Of a stretch of DNA of 64,000 bases, positions 62,016 to 64,000 are shown piece by piece. The notes under the pieces were generated by a model. It made no database searches. It saw only the letters and a list, made by a program, of their open reading frames with translations, and was not told the DNA's origin. The position numbers were made by a program, and so were the translations under genes. Source of the stretch: Clostridium sp. (GTDB lineage Bacteria > Bacillota > Clostridia > Lachnospirales > Lachnospiraceae); the NCBI GenBank assembly GCA_023664385.1, contig JAMPFU010000001.1:110918-174917 (forward strand). The letters are read 5' to 3'. How positions within the stretch are numbered: the first letter of the stretch is position 1; every line of letters starts with the position of its first letter.

Positions 62016-62936
62016 TTATTCTTCTATAAAGTATTTTAGCAATTCCTTATAAATATCCTGCGCCGATAAGCAAGTATCCATTAAATACCCTTTTTCATTT
62101 TCAAATTCCTTCAATCCTCTGTAATAATACAATTTGTGCCTTTCCTCAATAATAAAAGGAATTATATTATATTTCAAGCATTCCTTAAAAATTATCAAAC
62201 GCCCTACTCTGCCATTTCCATCTTGAAACGGATGTATTTTTTCAAAATGATAATGAAATTCTACTATATCATCAAAGGAAATACTATCCTTCTGATTATA
62301 TTCAAATAATAACCGCTGCATTTCTTTTTCCACCTGACTGGGAGGCGTTGTCTTAAAATCTCCTACCATATTCGGACGTTGCTTATAATCCCCTACATTA
62401 AACCACTCCAAACGACTGTCCGATGTATTAGATTTTAACATCAAATGGATTTTCTTAATTATGTTTTCCGTCAAGAGTTCCTGGGCACAATCCAAAATAT
62501 AGTCAAAGCATTGGAAATGATTTACTGCTTCCATAATATCATCTATATTAACAGGCTCTTTCTCCAGTCCAATTGTATTCGTTTCGTAAATATACCGTGT
62601 CTGTTCTTCCGTTAATTTACTGCCTTCCATATGGTTAGAATTATACGCAAGCTTTACTTGTGTTTGGTGATATATTCCTCCTTTTAGATGGATTTTTTTT
62701 TCCTCTTTTAACTGATATAATAAAGATGTTTTGTCAATTTCTCTTTTCATTTCCATAATATCTCCTGGTTGACAGCCAAGAAAAATACAAATATCTTCAA
62801 TTACTTTCATAGCCACAGGTTCATTTTTTGATAATTTAGCAAGTGTAGCTGTAGAAATTTTGATATTTTCCCTTAATTGTGTTTTTGTTATATTCAATTG
62901 ATTCAATAAATCAAATAGTTTATTATAAGAAATCAT
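62016..62936 (-). CDS. Fic/DOC-family protein with N-terminal HTH
   Basis: 306 residues. The ATG at 62936 (MISYNKL) is chosen because the promoter -10 lies at 62966-62971, so an ATG at 62975 would be outside the transcript. Residues 1-65 form an XRE-type helix-turn-helix (LNQLNITKTQLRENIKIS). SNHMEGSKLT near residue 100 resembles the self-inhibitory motif. The Fic motif HPFQDGNGRVGR is near 235 and is complete. Fic enzymes add AMP to Ser/Thr/Tyr of targets. The palindrome upstream suggests self-regulation. Confidence 0.92.
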   Translation of the reverse strand: MISYNKLFDLLNQLNITKTQLRENIKISTATLAKLSKNEPVAMKVIEDICIFLGCQPGDIMEMKREIDKTSLLYQLKEEKKIHLKGGIYHQTQVKLAYNSNHMEGSKLTEEQTRYIYETNTIGLEKEPVNIDDIMEAVNHFQCFDYILDCAQELLTENIIKKIHLMLKSNTSDSRLEWFNVGDYKQRPNMVGDFKTTPPSQVEKEMQRLLFEYNQKDSISFDDIVEFHYHFEKIHPFQDGNGRVGRLIIFKECLKYNIIPFIIEERHKLYYYRGLKEFENEKGYLMDTCLSAQDIYKELLKYFIEE

Positions 62937-62965
62937 CAAATTTTCCACATCCTTCCCATGCTTAT

Positions 62966-62994
62966 AGTATATCATTGATATTTATTTTTGTAAA
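62966..62994 (-). promoter_or_regulatory. Promoter of the Fic gene
   Basis: Minus-strand TTTACA (62989-62994) and TATACT (62966-62971), 17 bp apart, overlapping the 26-bp palindrome. Confidence 0.75.
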
Positions 62995-63000
62995 TATCAA
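62975..63000. promoter_or_regulatory. Perfect palindromic operator of the Fic gene
   Basis: TTGATATTTA and TAAATATCAA are perfect 10-bp arms around six bases. It covers the -35 box, the ideal place for self-repression by the HTH-Fic protein. Confidence 0.75.
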
Positions 63001-63187
63001 CAATTTTATATTTATAATTTTAAATTTTTTTTCAAATAATTTTTATTGCCTCTTTCAAAATCGAATCCAAACTGCTTCTTTCCCTTTCAATTATCTATTC
63101 CCATAAAAAATCATAAAGTCATAAAACCGCTCTGGAATTCGGAGAAACCCAATGACAATAGTTTTCATCATAATATCCATTATTTTC

Positions 63188-63219
63188 TTGACATCAAATC
63201 ATATTTACTATAGTATAAT
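63188..63219 (+). promoter_or_regulatory. Promoter of the type III toxin-antitoxin locus
   Basis: TTGACA (63188-63193), then TAGTAT after 17 bp (63211-63216) or TATAAT after 20 bp (63214-63219). TACTATAGTA palindrome overlaps the -10. It lies about 45 bp before the RNA repeat. Confidence 0.65.
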
Positions 63220-63264
63220 AATGACAAGAAAAATAATTGTATTTTTCTAAAAAGTCTTTTGACT

Positions 63265-63345
63265 CAAAATATTTCTCGCCACCTGTAAGGCGAGTGATAA
63301 AAGCACAGGGACAAAATATTGAGGGCTCTTCGGAGTCCTCTTATA
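63265..63345 (+). ncRNA. Candidate type III antitoxin RNA, one pseudoknot repeat, with attenuator
   Basis: CAAAATATT occurs at 63265 and 63312, 47 nt apart. Between them CTCGCC (63275-63280) pairs with GGCGAG (63289-63294), and the loop CCTGT (63282-63286) pairs with ACAGG (63305-63309), giving an H-type pseudoknot. After it GAGGGCTC-TTCG-GAGTCCTC (63321-63340) is a stem with a UUCG loop, an attenuator before the toxin gene. This is the ToxIN/CptIN layout. Confidence 0.7.
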
Positions 63346-63358
63346 TTGTGAGGTACAA

Positions 63359-63790
63359 ATGACTAAAGGAAAATTTTATTTTTTATCAGATGAATATTGC
63401 GATAAATTTTCAAAATATGGTGTTATGGCAAACAAGGAAACATCTGCTGATGGCTTGCATCGCAGACCATGCTTCTATTCTATCCAAGATATTAAAAATC
63501 CAGATATTTACTGGATGATTCCGATATCCTCACAAATTGAGAAATACAAAAAAATATTAGATAAGAAGCTTGAAAGATATCCAATATATGACGGCTTAGA
63601 ATTCGGATATGTACAAGGCAGAGAAGCGGCTTTCTTATTACAGAATATTTGTCCTGTTATAGAAAAATATGTTGTAGAAAAGTATGTAGATGAACATACT
63701 GGAAAAGATGTATCTATTCCCAAAAATTTAATGAGAAAAATAGATTCAAAAGCCAAGAAGATAATGAATAAGTACTATCTGGGTTCATAA
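63359..63790 (+). CDS. Type III toxin (ToxN/CptN/TenpN-like endoribonuclease)
   Basis: 143 residues. GTGAGG precedes the ATG. It starts KFYFLSDEYCDKFSKYG and has PCFYSIQDIKNPDIYWMIPISSQIEKYKKIL, which fits the compact ToxN-type fold: an N-terminal strand pair, then a substrate face with Pro-Ile-Ser-Ser. The family cuts RNA at A-rich sites and is held by its own RNA repeats, here the element just upstream. Identification rests on pattern and context. Confidence 0.72.
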   Translation: MTKGKFYFLSDEYCDKFSKYGVMANKETSADGLHRRPCFYSIQDIKNPDIYWMIPISSQIEKYKKILDKKLERYPIYDGLEFGYVQGREAAFLLQNICPVIEKYVVEKYVDEHTGKDVSIPKNLMRKIDSKAKKIMNKYYLGS

Positions 63791-63896
63791 CAGATTTAGA
63801 TTATATATTAAACCATTTATAAAATTGTATAATCTGTTCCAAATATATAACTGCAAGCCTTACCATTATCTTGATTTTTTTGTTTAAAATAGTATT

Positions 63897-63933
63897 AAAA
63901 AAGCTTGAAAATACCACATTTTCAAGCTTTTTT
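63897..63933. terminator. Bidirectional terminator
   Basis: AAAAAAGCTTGAAAAT and ATTTTCAAGCTTTTTT are perfect 16-bp arms around ACCAC. It ends the toxin gene and, on the other strand, the tRNA-Met. Confidence 0.9.
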
Positions 63934-63949
63934 ACTTAGTAGCGGGAGG

Positions 63950-64000
63950 GGGATTTGAACCCTCGACACTACGGGTATGAACCGTATGCTCTAGCCAACT
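63950..64000 (-). tRNA. tRNA-Met (CAT anticodon), cut at the window edge
   Basis: The 3' part is visible: T loop TTCAAAT, anticodon loop TTCATAC in stem TACGG/CCGTA, and 3' acceptor TCCCGCT with discriminator A. The 5' acceptor is outside. Could be elongator Met or Ile2; not decidable. Confidence 0.85.

Overview
The window reads as a low-to-moderate GC, anaerobic Bacillota chromosome, most likely Lachnospiraceae (genus not resolved). Supporting signs are a complete thl-crt-hbd-bcd-etfB-etfA operon for butyryl-CoA formation, an NfnAB-type bifurcating transhydrogenase pair, oxygen-sensitive radical SAM and Fe-S proteins, AGGAGG ribosome sites, several Lachnospiraceae-style proteins of unknown function, and meso-diaminopimelate dehydrogenase.

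Region 1-13.9 kb (minus strand) is one tightly packed operon of at least ten genes, running off the left edge. It encodes a PH-like protein, a SEL1-like unknown, a decayed SEL1-repeat gene, a coiled-coil protein, a zinc-ribbon/FHA protein, a NrdG-like radical SAM enzyme, a ClpB-type AAA+ ATPase, a PP2C phosphatase, a membrane-anchored Ser/Thr kinase, a VTT/DedA-like membrane protein and an FtsK/SpoIIIE ATPase. A divergent XRE regulator sits at its head, with palindromes inside the operon promoter. I do not recognise this combination as a named system, and it is the main candidate for something undescribed.

Region 14-20.3 kb is the butyrate operon with a clear sigma-A promoter. Region 20.3-30.7 kb holds a YgiQ radical SAM protein, MreB (TTG start), two very large low-complexity proteins (a charged-helix protein ending in a catalytically degenerate AAA+ domain, and a TPR-like acidic repeat protein) and a YbjQ/zinc-finger protein. 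Region 30.8-38.4 kb is mostly housekeeping: folA-thyA, an XRE regulator, a metalloprotease-like protein, queH, a small unknown gene, membrane proteins, nfnB-nfnA and ispF with a cysteine-rich tail.

Region 38.5-49 kb has a TPM-like secreted or membrane protein facing a secreted lipase/RTX-like protein across a roughly 470-bp imperfect palindrome. It is followed by diaminopimelate dehydrogenase and a response regulator / ABC transporter / histidine kinase module that is split by a three-gene cassette containing a P-loop ATPase. Region 49-50.9 kb has tRNA-Leu, a HicAB toxin-antitoxin pair and a six-tRNA array behind a perfect consensus promoter.

Region 51-64 kb is accessory. It holds an AEC transporter, a methyltransferase, membrane proteins, a thiol/electron-transfer trio (TlpA-like lipoprotein, a 45-residue CxxC peptide, a NapH-like polyferredoxin), a membrane-attached XRE regulator, two aldo/keto reductases, an amber-interrupted flavodoxin lipoprotein with a second flavodoxin remnant, a hydrolase lipoprotein and a LysR regulator. 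It ends with a Fic protein under an apparent self-operator, a candidate type III toxin-antitoxin locus with a single RNA pseudoknot, and a partial tRNA-Met at the right edge.
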